Source: Hydrangea macrophylla (Eukaryota > Streptophyta > Magnoliopsida > Cornales > Hydrangeaceae). Taken from it: a stretch of DNA of 64,000 bases. The stretch spans positions 100,762,140 to 100,826,139 of the forward strand of contig CM066992.1 in the NCBI GenBank assembly GCA_033977485.1. The letters are read 5' to 3'. Position 1 is the first letter of the stretch. Each line of letters begins with the position of its first letter. This document shows, piece after piece, positions 45,859 to 57,079 of this stretch. The notes beneath the pieces were generated by a model, which worked only from the letters and a program-made list of their open reading frames with translations, was not told the DNA's origin and made no database searches. Both the position numbers and the translations under genes were made by a program.

Positions 45859-48036
45859 TCAAGCACAGCAATAAGACCACTGCTCGGCCTCCCCGGGGGA
45901 AGAATCAGCAGCAGTGCCAAAATTGTCATCACTGCAATAGTAATAGCCATCGTTACCGTTTGCAGCAGTCAAGCTGCAAGAAGCAGCCACATCCAGATAA
46001 GGCATGTTGTGGAAAGAGCGTGCAAGACTGCTGGCTATTGAAGCATGGGCCATTGCATCGTCATCGTCGTCGTGGTGAACAAACTCCTCGATACGGTGCT
46101 TGAGTGTCTCGAACATGAGCTCGGGCTCGTGCTGCATCACCCGGAGGACATCCCCGCAAGATGGTCCCGGAACTGCACGCGTCACAGCGAAGCTGTGAGG
46201 GCCGTCGCTCTGCGACACGCGCACTACGCTAGGGCCACCAAACAGGTTGTGAAGCCCTCCAAGCGCCTCCTGATAAGCCCCGCCCAAGAACATCCCCAAA
46301 TAATATCGCCCACCGCCACCGCCGCCAACCTCTCCCTCCAATTCATGAAGCGGCAAGCTTGACTCACCACCAATGAATTTGTCGATTTTCCCATCACTGT
46401 CACATGTTAAATCCGACAGTATACCCCTAACTCCGGGCCTTTGATCAAGGCGGTGAATAGGAACAATTGGGAACAGCTGCCCAATTCCCCAGAAATCAGG
46501 AATTGAAGTGAAGACTGATAAATTGACATGATAAGTGCAAGCTGGATCGGCAGCCGCCCCAGATGCCTTCGACACATAGTCACATAACCCATCAACGGCC
46601 GCGAGTTGTTCAATACCCAATGACCCTTCTTTGAATTGTTCAATACATTTCTGTTTAAGCTGATCAGCATATATCAAACAAGTATCATACTCACCGTGAA
46701 TCGCTGCAGCACACAAGTTCCTGTAGTCGGTTCGGGCCTCCTCGGAGAGTCCCTCTGCCAAGCACTGAAGGCCAAACGGAGTCACCGGCGGCACATCATA
46801 TACACTAGCAGAAACCGCCTCGAAAACCAGAACCGAGTGATGAGAGACGATTGCACGGCCGCTTTCGCTGCAAATCACGGGGTGTCTCACTGACTTACGG
46901 TCACAAACGGACCGGACGGCCTGAACAACGGCGGCCGCATAATCTTCGAGCTCATAGCCGACTGAAATATCAGAATCGGCGGATTTTGACCCGTCATAGT
47001 CAATTCCGAGCCCCCCGCCGATATCGATGACTTGCATACATGCCCCAAGGCGGACTAATTCGCAGTAAATCTGAGCAGCCTCGGAAACACCATCCTTGAG
47101 CAACCCAGTTGATGGGATCTGAGAACCGATGTGAAAATGTAGTAATTGAAAACAATCTAGCATCCCAGATTGTTCAAGCTTTCTCACCACTCTCAGAATT
47201 TGAGTGGTGGTGAGCCCAAATTTACCCTTTTCACCAGAAGTTGATCCGAAATGGCCGGCGTGCTTTGTTCTAAGCTTCGCCCTCACACCGACCACCGGTC
47301 GAATTCCGAGCTTTCGGCTCAGGTCAATCACCAGATCAATCTCTTCCTCTTGCTCAAGCACAATCACTGTGTTCAAATGGAGCTTCCGAGCAACCAAAGC
47401 AAGAGAAATGTACTCTGCATCTTTGAAACCATTGCAAACCAGAAGAGCCTCTGGGCTACCTTTGCACAGACAGCTCATGGTGAGGAGGAGCTCCGGTTTG
47501 GACCCGGCCTCCAACCCGAAACGAAACGACGACCCGAACTTCACTATGTCTTCGACAACAAAACGATCTTGGTTGCACTTCACCGGGTAAACACCTTGGT
47601 AATGAGATTCATAGCCTTGCGACTGAATCGCAAAATCAAAAGCAGATTGTAGGGATTCAAGTCGGTTTTTGAGTACATCGGGGAATCGAACTACAAGAGG
47701 AAACTGAAGGCCAAGCCCGCCCGACGTTTTCGGGTCGGACGCCTTCTTCACGATCTTCATCAGATCAATCTCTTGATGAGAGAGAGTGTCCACACCAAAG
47801 GGCTTGACGGAGATGTCGCCGGAGGAATTAACGGAGAAGTAGGGCGCACCCCAACCGTCAATCTTATAAAGCGAAGCGGAGAGAGATGGGGACCAATGGG
47901 GAGGGTGGTGGTCAATGGTGTTTGTCGGCGGAGGTACGCCGGAGAATGGCTCCGGCGCGGGAAGAGAGCTATCCCAGGCGAAGTCATAGCCAGGTGGCAC
48001 GGCAGCAGCGTCTACAAAACACGCGAGGGCCGGCAT
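45859..48036 (-). CDS. ADC: Arginine decarboxylase (biosynthetic, PLP-dependent)
   Basis: A single uninterrupted frame of 725 codons, the usual length for the plant enzyme (about 700-730). It decarboxylates L-arginine to agmatine, the first step of the agmatine route to putrescine. The fold-III decarboxylase barrel is readable: YPVKCNQ with the cofactor lysine K153, HFHIGSQ (300-306), the phosphate-binding GGGLG (340-344), ESGRA (391-395), and the active-site cysteine C545 in TCDSDGK near the subunit interface. The N-terminus [11 protein letters not shown] is the conserved plant start. Residues 1-60 are Pro/Ser-rich and may hold plastid-targeting information. The tail has a HHDDDDD run and a variable Gly/Ser-rich end. 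The coding region lacks introns. A TATA box and two short upstream ORFs precede it. No damage is seen, so it is probably active. Confidence 0.97.
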   Translation of the reverse strand: MPALACFVDAAAVPPGYDFAWDSSLPAPEPFSGVPPPTNTIDHHPPHWSPSLSASLYKIDGWGAPYFSVNSSGDISVKPFGVDTLSHQEIDLMKIVKKASDPKTSGGLGLQFPLVVRFPDVLKNRLESLQSAFDFAIQSQGYESHYQGVYPVKCNQDRFVVEDIVKFGSSFRFGLEAGSKPELLLTMSCLCKGSPEALLVCNGFKDAEYISLALVARKLHLNTVIVLEQEEEIDLVIDLSRKLGIRPVVGVRAKLRTKHAGHFGSTSGEKGKFGLTTTQILRVVRKLEQSGMLDCFQLLHFHIGSQIPSTGLLKDGVSEAAQIYCELVRLGACMQVIDIGGGLGIDYDGSKSADSDISVGYELEDYAAAVVQAVRSVCDRKSVRHPVICSESGRAIVSHHSVLVFEAVSASVYDVPPVTPFGLQCLAEGLSEEARTDYRNLCAAAIHGEYDTCLIYADQLKQKCIEQFKEGSLGIEQLAAVDGLCDYVSKASGAAADPACTYHVNLSVFTSIPDFWGIGQLFPIVPIHRLDQRPGVRGILSDLTCDSDGKIDKFIGGESSLPLHELEGEVGGGGGGRYYLGMFLGGAYQEALGGLHNLFGGPSVVRVSQSDGPHSFAVTRAVPGPSCGDVLRVMQHEPELMFETLKHRIEEFVHHDDDDDAMAHASIASSLARSFHNMPYLDVAASCSLTAANGNDGYYYCSDDNFGTAADSSPGEAEQWSYCCA

Positions 48037-48282
48037 CTCTTCCCCGATCTGTTTTTTTTTTTTTTTTTGTTTAGATCGAAAAAAGAAAAGAAAAGAAAAA
48101 GAGAAAAGAGGGGTTAGGGTTTACTAAATTAGATTTTGTGGGGTTGTGATAGGTGGGGGCTTTAGAACCCGCCGAGGCCTGAGCCCCGGCTACCCCCTCA
48201 AAAGAAGCAGAAGAGATCTGAGTTAAAATAACGAAGCCCTAACTCACCCCTACAGATTACAGTAATTTTCACGACGACCCTC

Positions 48283-48303
48283 TCAGAAGAAAGAGAGAAA
48301 CAT
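48283..48303 (-). promoter_or_regulatory. Upstream ORF 2 of ADC (6 codons plus stop)
   Basis: ATG at 48,303 reads MFLSFF then TGA, about 250 bases upstream of the main start, in the predicted 5' leader. It could lower or condition translation of the decarboxylase. It might be lost if a leader intron is removed. Confidence 0.4.
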
Positions 48304-48344
48304 ATCGAAAATCGATACGAAAATTAGAGATCGGAACAGAAAAT

Positions 48345-48371
48345 CTAGACACCGGACACGAAAACCACCAT
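48345..48371 (-). promoter_or_regulatory. Upstream ORF 1 of ADC (8 codons plus stop)
   Basis: ATG at 48,371 reads MVVFVSGV then TAG. A tiny upstream ORF that represses translation has been described for a carnation ADC mRNA (recalled, not checked), and polyamine genes are often controlled this way. The peptide here is different in sequence, so peptide-specific stalling is not implied. Confidence 0.5.
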
Positions 48372-48622
48372 GCAGATGAAAGATCTGTTTTTTTTCCTCG
48401 GAAGAGATAGAAAAAAGTTCACACAGAAAGCCTGTATTTGGCGAAAACAGGAAAGTAACGACCGGGAAAGTCGCCGGAAATGGCGAGAAAATGAGACGGA
48501 AACCAAACGGAGGTGAGAAATTGAGACGGAAGTGAAAGAAGAGGTTTGGCCTTTGGTAGTGTTTCAAACAGAACGTTTAACGACTTTGGAATTGGCAAGA
48601 ATTGCATGAGAGTTGATGGGGA

Positions 48623-48630
48623 TTTATATA
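48623..48630 (-). promoter_or_regulatory. TATA box of ADC
   Basis: - strand TATATAAA, about 590 bp upstream of the ADC start codon, followed after about 30 bases by pyrimidine-rich leader-like sequence (CTCTTCTTTCACTTCC). A TSS near 48,595 is predicted, giving a leader of about 560 bases. An ATG at 48,605, opening a 62-codon frame, falls at or just before this TSS. Confidence 0.65.
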
Positions 48631-48804
48631 GGGCAGAAGTTGGGCTTGGGCCCACCTTCTTCCTTTCTTTTTTTCTTTTTCTTTCTTTTTTTTTTTTTTT
48701 TTGGGGTTTTATTTTTTAAATATCAAGTTTTTTCCTCCTTTTATGGAGTACTATATTTTTTTCCTTTTTTAAGATGCTGTTTGGAAAGGCTTAAATTTAA
48801 ATGT

Positions 48805-48958
48805 ATAATGTTAGACTCACATAAAATTCTACAACCAACAATCGTGACCGTCAATTTTAGTAAGACTAAATGGGTCCCACATAGAGTCCCTCGGAATCAA
48901 AAGTCAAGATGTGTTAAGTGTAAAATTTTGTATAAAATTTTATGTGGGCTAACATTAT
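48805..48958. mobile_element. Small foldback MITE (TAATGTTAGAC family)
   Basis: Ends ATAATGTTAGACTCACATAAA and TTTATGTGGGCTAACATTAT pair, enclosing the shared words GGGTCCCACAT and TCAAAAGTCAAGA. Related to the element at 63,237-63,384 in end sequence and interior layout. Confidence 0.7.
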
Positions 48959-49454
48959 TTATTGAATTTAAATAGGACTAAATAGTAAGTATGTTCTTGT
49001 TTTATTACACGCCATATTTTCATTATATCTAAAGAGCAGGTGTTTGGTTTTAAGTCATTTTCGAAAACAAAAACGTGTGTTTTCTTTTAAGTGATTTAAT
49101 GCTATATTTTTCAAATCTATGTTAAATTTGGTTTCTGCATATGTGTCACTAATAGTATAATACCACTTAAATAATTTTTAATAAAAATTTATATAGTCTC
49201 ACTGTAATTAAATGCATCTTCATTACCACATCACATAGGAATATATTTATTAGAAAAATAATGTGATGGTTCTCCATTACAGTATATTTTAAAAGCATGT
49301 ATGAGTAAGAGATTACCTAACATAACTTCCAATAAGAATCCAATTAATCCCACTATGATTGTTGTGGTCTGAGCACATGTGATGCCAACCAAATTAGATA
49401 CAAATTTGAAGATGGGGTCCTATTTAAGTTGGCTGACAAATTCTCCACCTCTAT

Positions 49455-49692
49455 GCCACGTTTGGATCGTTTGGATAGTGGAAGGGGGATTGGACTATTA
49501 GTTCCATTTAATTGATAGTCTCGAGACTAATGATATCACCTTCTTCATAGTATAATTTAGTCCTCCTATTCTTTTAAAATGGATTAATCCTAAGTAAAAT
49601 GGTCATGCCATACACCAGACTATTAAATTAAATGAGACTATTAATCTAATCTCTCACTATTCCCTCTTTAATCTACGAAACAAACGATATCC
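49455..49692. mobile_element. Tourist/Stowaway-like MITE
   Basis: Ends GCCACGTTTGGATCGTTTGG and CGAAACAAACGATATCC are inverted and degenerate. Internal ACTATTA / TAATAGT blocks also pair. About 238 bp, non-coding. Confidence 0.5.
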
Positions 49693-49951
49693 TACTATAT
49701 TAAAAAAAAAATTATTTTTAAATTTAGAAAACCTGATAATACTACTTTTAATTGATGTAAGAATTAGAGAAAATTGAGGTCTGAGTAAACCTAAAAACTT
49801 ATTTTCTATATCTGCAAACAGTCCCTACTTTTTCCAATTTCATTTCCTTTTCGTCCAGAATTGGTGGCGTGGGTGGTCCAATAAGATTCTTCAGCGACTA
49901 GAGTAGGCGGTTGGGATCAGCTTCGGGTTGCCGCGTGGCTTGAATAAGTCG

Positions 49952-50371
49952 GGAGAAAATATTGAATATAAAAGTGATACCACGTAACTAACCAATTATT
50001 TTCAAGCTTACTTGGTGTTTCTGACCAATTATCTACTCTAAATTGAACAACTAAGCATCTGGAGAAATTATTTAATGTAATTGTCATACCACATAGCATG
50101 TTGATATGACATGACATTTTAATCTAGATTATACATTTGCTCCCTATTTTTAGTGGGACTGTGACAAGCAACGTAATTGTCATGGCCTCACTAGAAATAG
50201 AGGCGGGGTGTATGATCTAAATGAAAATGTCATGTCATATCAGAATACTGACGTGGTACGACGATTACACTACATAATTTTCTCCAAACACATCTTCTCA
50301 TTTAATAATCATACCACGTCAATCATATGACGGTACCACCCGTGATATTGAATATTTTCTCATAAGTGGAG
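49952..50371. mobile_element. Foldback MITE interrupted by a related MITE
   Basis: Outer arms GAGAAAATATTGAATAT (left) and ATATTGAATATTTTCTC (right), with GTGATACCACGT and ACGTCA-type inner matches. The body is split by the element 50,061-50,285. Confidence 0.55.
50061..50285. mobile_element. Foldback MITE nested in 49,952-50,371
   Basis: Arms GGAGAAATTATTTAATGTAA and TACATAATTTTCTCC, continuing through TGTCATACCACAT / ACGTGGTACGACGA and ATGACATGACATTTT / AAAATGTCATGTCAT. It is related in end sequence to the 3,031 element (ATTATTCAGTG, ACGTGG). Confidence 0.7.
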
Positions 50372-50567
50372 CCCATTTGGGAGTTTCTCTTCTCTCCAGG
50401 TTCCCCAAGTTTGCCATAAGTTACAAGGGGATAAGATTAAGCCTTGAGGATAAGAAGCTATTCTATGGTCAGGTACTACTGTCACTTGGTACCTTCAGTT
50501 AGTAATAGATTGTCATGTAATAAAGCTGTATATTTTTTTGGAGACAAAAAATTTATATTTTGCCATA

Positions 50568-50740
50568 GAGCACTATTATATTCACACATTTTTTTACATA
50601 TCTTTTGACACACAGCTTTAAATGCATGTACTCTGTGTTGTGTAAGTAGTGCATAGAAAAGTGTCAAAATTTTAAACAACACAAGGTATATGCATTTAAA
50701 GCATAGTATGTTAAAAAGTGTGTATAGTTAGCATTATTAT
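50568..50740. mobile_element. CAATAATGCTA-family MITE, third copy
   Basis: Shares TTTTTTACATATCTTTTGACACAC, GTTGTGTAAGTAGTGCATA and AACACAAGGTATATGCATTT-like blocks with 5,845-6,037. Ends are GCACTATTATATTCACACA and TGTATAGTTAGCATTATTAT. Confidence 0.65.
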
Positions 50741-50928
50741 TTGTTATATGACAATCTACTACTAGCTGAGACCACCACGTGATATATGGTCTAGGAAATT
50801 AGAATAATTTTTCCTCAAGGATAGGGATTTAGAATTCGGCGTTATGGTATTTTGAGATGAGATCATGGTCCCATGTATATCACGTTTTGAGGAAATTGGG
50901 TGCGAAATTTCTTATTTGTGAATGGATA

Positions 50929-51103
50929 ATACTTAGGGCACAACTAAAGCCACAATCTTTTTTGCACAACCTTCATTTTGTGTCTATCTCTCTCCTAGTG
51001 GGCACTGTGGGGTCACTGGCACTATGGGACCCATCAAGAGAGAGATAGACACAAAATGAAAGTTGTGCAAAAAAGGTTGTGGCTTTGGTTGTGCCCCAAG
51101 TAT
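50929..51103. mobile_element. Foldback MITE with long arms
   Basis: Arms of about 65 bp: ATACTTAGGGCACAACTAAA through TTGTGTCTATCTCTCT on the left and the complementary block on the right, with a central loop containing GGGCACTGTGGGGTCACTGG. Flanked by TA on both sides. Confidence 0.8.
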
Positions 51104-51250
51104 TACCCTTTGTTAATGGAGAGATTTCGTAAAGGACCTTTGGTATTGCCACGTAAGAATTTCCGATTTGAGACATGTGTATTGTAAATGTGAGAAAAAA
51201 AAATGGGGATCACGATGAGGGTAATGTTTGGAAGAAAAAAGGATCATATA

Positions 51251-51349
51251 GAGATGCTCACAAAAGGACGTGATATCATATGGGTTGAGTTAAATGTGGT
51301 GGATCTTATTGCTATATGGGATGCCACATCCTTTTGATGAGCATATCTT
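51251..51349. mobile_element. Short foldback element
   Basis: AGATGCTCACAAAAGGACGTG pairs with CACATCCTTTTGATGAGCATATCT around a loop of about 55 bases. Confidence 0.55.
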
Positions 51350-51673
51350 TGTGACCTTTTTATTACCCTCACAGAGTCACAGTGATAAGAATGATGTGGT
51401 GTGTATAACGTCCTCGTATCCAAACCCAATTACATTCCTTTATCCATATATCTGGCCCATATTTTCAAGGAATCTCTTATCAAATAAGCCCAAACTCTAT
51501 CTATGTAAGCTAAAAAAACCTACATTGTAATAGAAACGTTACAAATAGTGATGTGGTATCCCCTTACAACCAATATTTACTCAATAAATATGACTCTCCA
51601 GTCTCAACACATGCACTCGGGTGACTTTTATTGCAGAATGTTGAAGTAGTCCCATCACTATTGAAGGTGTATC

Positions 51674-53646
51674 TTGTCACACCGGTCCCGAAAAATAATC
51701 ATTTTAATGCATATTTGAAATTTTGAAATTTTTTAATGTTGATTAATAATTTTGAAAGAGGTTGACGTGGGTCAACGTGAAATGTCAATCGAGGACACAA
51801 GAACATGGAAAATCATAAGGCATTGGATTGACTAAATGACATTCATATGATTTAAATGTTATTTTATTTTATCTGGTATATGTGAATAGCTCAATATACA
51901 TGTGTAGTGTAATTCAAATATTGTGTTTTCTTAGAAAACATATCAAAACTCGTAGGTTTTGCGTAGATTTGGAGATTTAGCTTAATATCGATATTCTTAC
52001 GACCCTTCTAAAATTTTGAGGCATAGCTTAAGATATGAATTCTTGACTTATGACATATAAAGAATTTTGGATGTTTTAGATATTATGTATGAAATTTTTG
52101 ATCCGGGCAAAACTCATGTGATACACCCAAAATTGGCTCTATCTTATGACCGAGCGGTTCAAATCAGCAGCTAGTCCATGCCCCGGGCAAATCATGCACA
52201 ACTCCTCAGAAGCATCAGCCCGAGCGATTTAGTCTACTCAACATCCCGAGCGGCTCATTCATGACCCGGCCAACAGGTCAGGAAAAACGCGTAGGCACAT
52301 CCCACCGCGAGAACAGCTCATCCAGGCCCACAGGCGTGATCCCAAGCATTACGGGCAGTTTTCTACTCAAGCTAGAAGACTAATGGAAAGTGCACACTAT
52401 TTCCTAATCCAATTAGGAAATCCCCATAATTAATGTCAATCTATATCAATAGGATTATATTTCCTTATCCATGTATGAATGGGTCTCTTACATCTATAAA
52501 AGAGACCTCTCACCCCCAATGAAGGGGTCGCCAATTCTGTAGTCTACACAGCACCTCTATAATTCACCATTGTACGCATACACACGGCCGGTATTACTGG
52601 TAGTGCCGCCCCTCTTTGTTGGCTCACCAGGCCCGCCGGTGATCTACTAGTGAACGTGCTCAGACACACACGTGGACGTAGGTACCTTCATTAACAGGGC
52701 CAAACCACATACAAAAAATAGTCTCTCTCTCACTCTTTCTCTCTCTCCCCTAAAATTGCATATACTTTACTCTTACCAATTTTTGGCATCATCATCATGT
52801 ATTAACTTAGCCCCGTTTAATTCAGCGAGTACATATGAAAAACATGTTTGTATGATTGTGTGAGTATGCTAAATGACTATGTGGGTTAAAGGGAAGTTTG
52901 GTACAAGTTCGTGTTGGGGTACGCCTCTCAATGTTTGAGAGTTATAGTAGTGACTGGGGAACCAACCTTGTCAGAGCAGTTGGGTGCTATGGTTGATAGA
53001 CTCTGGGCTTGCCATTGGTATTGCAGTTGATAGACTTTGGGCTTGTCGATACACCGGATGAATGCGTCTCTCTCTCTCCCTATAGACTGAATTATGTGTT
53101 TTAAATGTTTAAAGCATGAATTACCATATATGCATATGTTTAATTAGAATTGTAAACTCAGCATATAGTTGAGCAGTGGAGACTTCCTCCATTGCTGATA
53201 AAAACAAGAAAGGGAAGAAGAAGCGTGAGTAGTGAGGTCGTAGGACGACGAGAATCATCCTCGTATAAATTTTTTGTTTCCATTTCAAATGATGTAATTT
53301 TGGGTAGTTCGAATTATGTACTGTAACATAAAACTTTGGAATAGATTGGTAAGGATGTGATATGTTTCAAAACTTCTTTTAATTAAGTTGGGAATGAATC
53401 CAAACTCATGGATTCACGTTTTATATATATATATATATACTTAACTTGGTAAATTTGTATTTTGGAAAGAATGTTGTTAATGTTTATGAATTGAGCAAAA
53501 CGGACCTTAACTTGTTTTAATTCCATTTCTTTTCAATATTTAACAAGGTTTATGTATGTTCTTATAACCTTGATATGATTGGAAAGATTGGTTTATAGTA
53601 GGAGGTTGGAAAGGTTGTAGAATGTGAGGTTGGGTGACTTGACAAA
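51674..53646 (+). mobile_element. LTR-like sequence, possibly a decayed solo LTR
   Basis: Begins TGTCACACCGGTCCCGAAAA, an end typical of Gypsy chromovirus LTRs, inside a dispersed repeat also present near 39,950. A candidate far end, GGTTGGGTGACTTGACA, lies at about 53,630-53,646, but the flanking five bases do not match, so the boundary is unsure. A second LTR-like unit appears to lie inside it (next entry). Confidence 0.35.
52128..52680 (+). mobile_element. Second LTR-like unit with TATA box
   Basis: Starts TGATACACCCAAAATTGGC. It has repeated CCGAGCGG/GAGCGATT words, a TATA box (TATAAAAG, 52,495-52,502) and GC-richer downstream sequence ending near GACACACACGTGGACG. The composition shift against both flanks suggests an inserted LTR. 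No target duplication was found. Confidence 0.35.
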
Positions 53647-54039
53647 ATTTACCCCAGTACAAATTCTAAGAAGTATAGCAATTACTCTTTTCCAATAGAT
53701 TCCACAATAGGTGTTTGCGGCTTGTTTGGGAAAGTAAGAGTTTGTTTGGGAAACCCTAATCTAAAACAAGAATAGGTTAATTTCAAGTCTTACTTTCTAT
53801 CTAATTCTTGTGAAAATTACGATCATGTTAGCTTGATAAGAAAAACAAGTTTTGAGATAGTTATTTAGACTGGGGCACGATCGAACTCCTGCTCTAGACA
53901 TTGACCATTACTAAACACTTGAATTCGTAGAACTAGTTCACTTATTAATCACAAAATTCAGATCTATACTTTTCCAACTGCCTGTAAAAGTAAGCAGTTT
54001 ATAAGTTGACCAATTACGTTTATAAAAAAAATGTTTCTT
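53647..54039. other. Intergenic, nothing recognised
   Basis: AT-rich sequence without coding or transposon signals that I can support. Confidence 0.4.
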
Positions 54040-54275
54040 TTTTTATTTTTTATTTTATTTTTTATCTTTACCTAGATTGTGGCAGGACACATACCCACCA
54101 ACCCAACCCCAAAGCTCCACAATAGCCCACATACAAAGCTCAACAAAGACCACTCACTCCGAGTGACGAACAACAGGGGGACAAGAAAAGTAATCCCCTA
54201 AAGGGGATTTGAACCCTCAATTTCCCCACTGGGGAGAGAGAGGTCATACCAATTGGGTTAGGCCTACTTGGTAAA
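54040..54275 (-). mobile_element. Candidate tRNA-derived SINE
   Basis: On the - strand the head reads AGGCCTAACCCAATTGGTATG (box-A-like) followed about 40 bases later by GGTTCAAATCC, a perfect tRNA box B. About 150 bases of unrelated body follow and then an A-rich tail (AAAAAATAAAATAAAAAAT, 54,065-54,030). This layout is that of a plant SINE transcribed by RNA polymerase III. There is no coding capacity. Confidence 0.6.
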
Positions 54276-56424
54276 AACAAAAAATTGTTTCTTGAACTAT
54301 CAATTTTTTTGCATAGAAGTTCTTGGGATTGTTTAAAAAGTCAAAGAACCGGTTACGTGCTTCATAAGTGAATGGACTCCATACATGAAAGTGTTTATCT
54401 ATTTCCAGCGCAAGAGTTCATGAACTGAGTCTTTGTTAAACCAACATAATTTTGGTTCTCACAAAAATAAAATAGAAGTGAGATTTGGATGGAACTCGAT
54501 CGTATTTTAAACACTATAAAACAGGTTCCACGTCTAGTAGTCTAATAAGTTTCTTAAAATTGTTTCTTTTCTTTTTAATTTTTTATCTTCTAACATTATC
54601 TTTGTTTTTTGACAACAACAACAACAAAAAGGAAAAAAAAAAAGTTGGTCTGAACCAAAAACCAAATTCCATTTTCAGCAAACCCCCCGAAAAATAAAAT
54701 AAAAATGAAGAAGAAAATAAATGGAATATATTTGTAAATAAATACACAATTTTTTCGTTTTTTTATTTTTATAACAATATCATTTCATTCATGACAATAA
54801 AAACAGATTTCAAAAGGAACCAGCACAATCAAATATAAGAAAGGAAAATATATGATAAATAAGCACAAAAATCTTTTGATTCGTATTACAAATCTTCCAA
54901 ATCCTTCATAAATAAATACACAAACTTGGGTAACAAATAAACTGCAATACAAAGAGGAACTTTGATTATTGTTACAACTATGTCAGTTTCCTTACGATTT
55001 GTACAATAATTAACTTAACATTGATTCTATCATAGAAGGTGACGTATGTAGAGAGTTACTTACTGAGAATTTCACAACTCCAAAATTTCAGATTTCTATA
55101 TTTTTTGTCACTTGACAATGTAGTTTTGATAGAGTCCAAACTTGTTCCACTTGTCCAGATTTTCTCGTAAGTTCAAAAAATAAAACTCTAATTTATTTGG
55201 AGATAAAATTTGATTGAACACTCTAATAGATTGCAGTTTTGCTCACCTTAAAATTATGCACATTTTACTCACCTTTCACTTGTATTAGCTAATATAGTGG
55301 GATACAGCATTTTACACTATTATTTAATTCTTATTTAATATTAGACCTCACTGCAATAACCAATAAAAAAGAAGGATGGACAAAGAATAAATAATTTTAG
55401 AGTGAACAAAAATGTATTCAATCTAATAATGGAGAGTTTGATAAAGCCTAAAGATTCTCTAAAAATGGTCCAAAAAGAAAATGTTTTGAAAAAGGTTAAA
55501 GGTTGATTTGTACTTGCAACTTTTTCAGTTTGAATATTGGTAAGATTCTCAATTGACAAAGAAATGAAACCATACAATAAACGTAGTGTGATCACATAAA
55601 ATTTGTTTGAAAATTTTTATTTTTTTTAGTGTGATCACATAAAATTTGTTTGAAAATATTTAGATGGTCTAGAATCTAGATATATCATATCATGTGAAAA
55701 ACTTTATGGGATATGCATTTTGAATAATACAATATTTATATTGGGTGGTTGGCGAAAGTTTCCTACGTTAGATCATAATGGGGGATAGATCTCTACGGTT
55801 TTTTTTTTGTGTGCCAAAGGTCCTGTGATTTTCAGTGGACGAAAATGCCCAATTTCTTTATGTTCAATAATTACACTACACACATGTCACCTCAACCCAT
55901 AATTTAAGGAAGTTAGTTATTTTTTATTTTCCAAACTTTAAATTGTCATAACTTCTAAACTACAAATTATTATTTTTTTCATAAAAATTATATAATCGTA
56001 ATCTACAAAACATGATCTATCAAACAAGATCCATGGTGACTATAAAAAAAATAAAGAAAAAAAACAAACAGTGACATTTGTCCCATGTATTGTTTTCAAA
56101 CACTGACATATGGTACTATCTTTATGTGCTGCCCAGGTAAAGACAGTAATATGATACTGTTATTTCTCTCAAATTGACCAGATAATTGCAAAATTATTGT
56201 CATTTTATAAGATGATATTGTCTTTATAATATTTTTTAAAGTAAATACAGTAGTATATTATCATAAACTAAACATTTTTACAAAGATAGTAACATCGTTG
56301 TTGCAAAAGTTGTGAAATTAGGGTCATTTAGTAGATGTTACTGTCTTTAAAAATTATCCTCGTGCAAAAAACAGTAACATATCATTAAAGATTAGCAACA
56401 TGGTATTGAACAAAGAAACAATAA
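54276..56424. other. Intergenic, nothing recognised
   Basis: AT-rich. It contains one direct duplication of about 30 bases, AGTGTGATCACATAAAATTTG at about 55,586 and 55,629. ORFs are short and lack domains. Confidence 0.45.
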
Positions 56425-56700
56425 TGGGTTTGATAAAACTAAAAATTAAGTACTGAAAATTAAGTGTTGAATTTAAGTGCTGAAAATTTAAGTGATTTGT
56501 ATTAGCAAAACTAAAAACAGTGTTTTAAGGACTAAAATGAAATGCATTCAGTGATTATTTTCAGTTGAAAATTTTCACTTAATATTTTCAGTGGATTTTT
56601 TTCAGCAAAAAAAAAAAGTGGTATATTATCAAATGCACTGAAAAAATTAAGTACTGAAAATTTTCATTTTCACCTCTTAATTGGGTTATCAAACACACCC
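56425..56700. mobile_element. Tourist-like MITE (GGGTGCGTTTGATAA family), copy 3
   Basis: Termini TGGGTTTGATAAAACTAAAA and GGTTATCAAACACACCC, flanked by TAA (56,422-56,424 and 56,701-56,703). 276 bp, colinear with copies 1 and 2 but more diverged. Confidence 0.85.
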
Positions 56701-56891
56701 TAACATGTCGTCGACCATAACATTTCTTCAAATTGACCTAATAATTGCAAATTTATGGCCAATTTTTAGATATTACTGTCCGTAACATATCATCAAATGC
56801 AAAATTATTAAAAATAAAAATAAAATAATGATAAAAATAAAATAAATAAATAAAAATAATTCAAAGGTAGTATCATGTCACTGTTGCAAAG

Positions 56892-57079
56892 TAGGGTGTT
56901 CGTGGTTGTTTTTTTCAGTGATTTTAAAACCGACCATTCGGTTTCAGTAGATCGGTTTAGGCGGTTTTGGTTCGTTTTTGGTCAATTTTGGCTTACACTA
57001 CTTTGAAAAACTGACCAATCGGTGTTTGGTCAGTTTGATTTCGGTCAGTTTTTGGTTTTTCGAGTTTCTTAACACTCTA
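56892..57079. mobile_element. hAT-type MITE, degenerate
   Basis: Termini TAGGGTGTTCGTGG and AACACTCTA. Direct repeats TTGCAAAG / TCACAAAG (6 of 8 identical) flank it. The interior is built from CGGTTT and GGTCAGTTT words, like the subterminal repeats of hAT elements. Confidence 0.55.

Noticed and set aside
47204..47652. 128- and 133-codon frames on the + strand opposite ADC
   Set aside because: Antisense shadows of the arginine decarboxylase coding sequence in its GC-richer part.
48419..48655. 78-codon frame (-) over the ADC promoter and leader
   Set aside because: Its first ATG lies upstream of the TATA box; the internal ATG at 48,605 is at or before the predicted TSS, so it is unlikely to be a translated upstream ORF.
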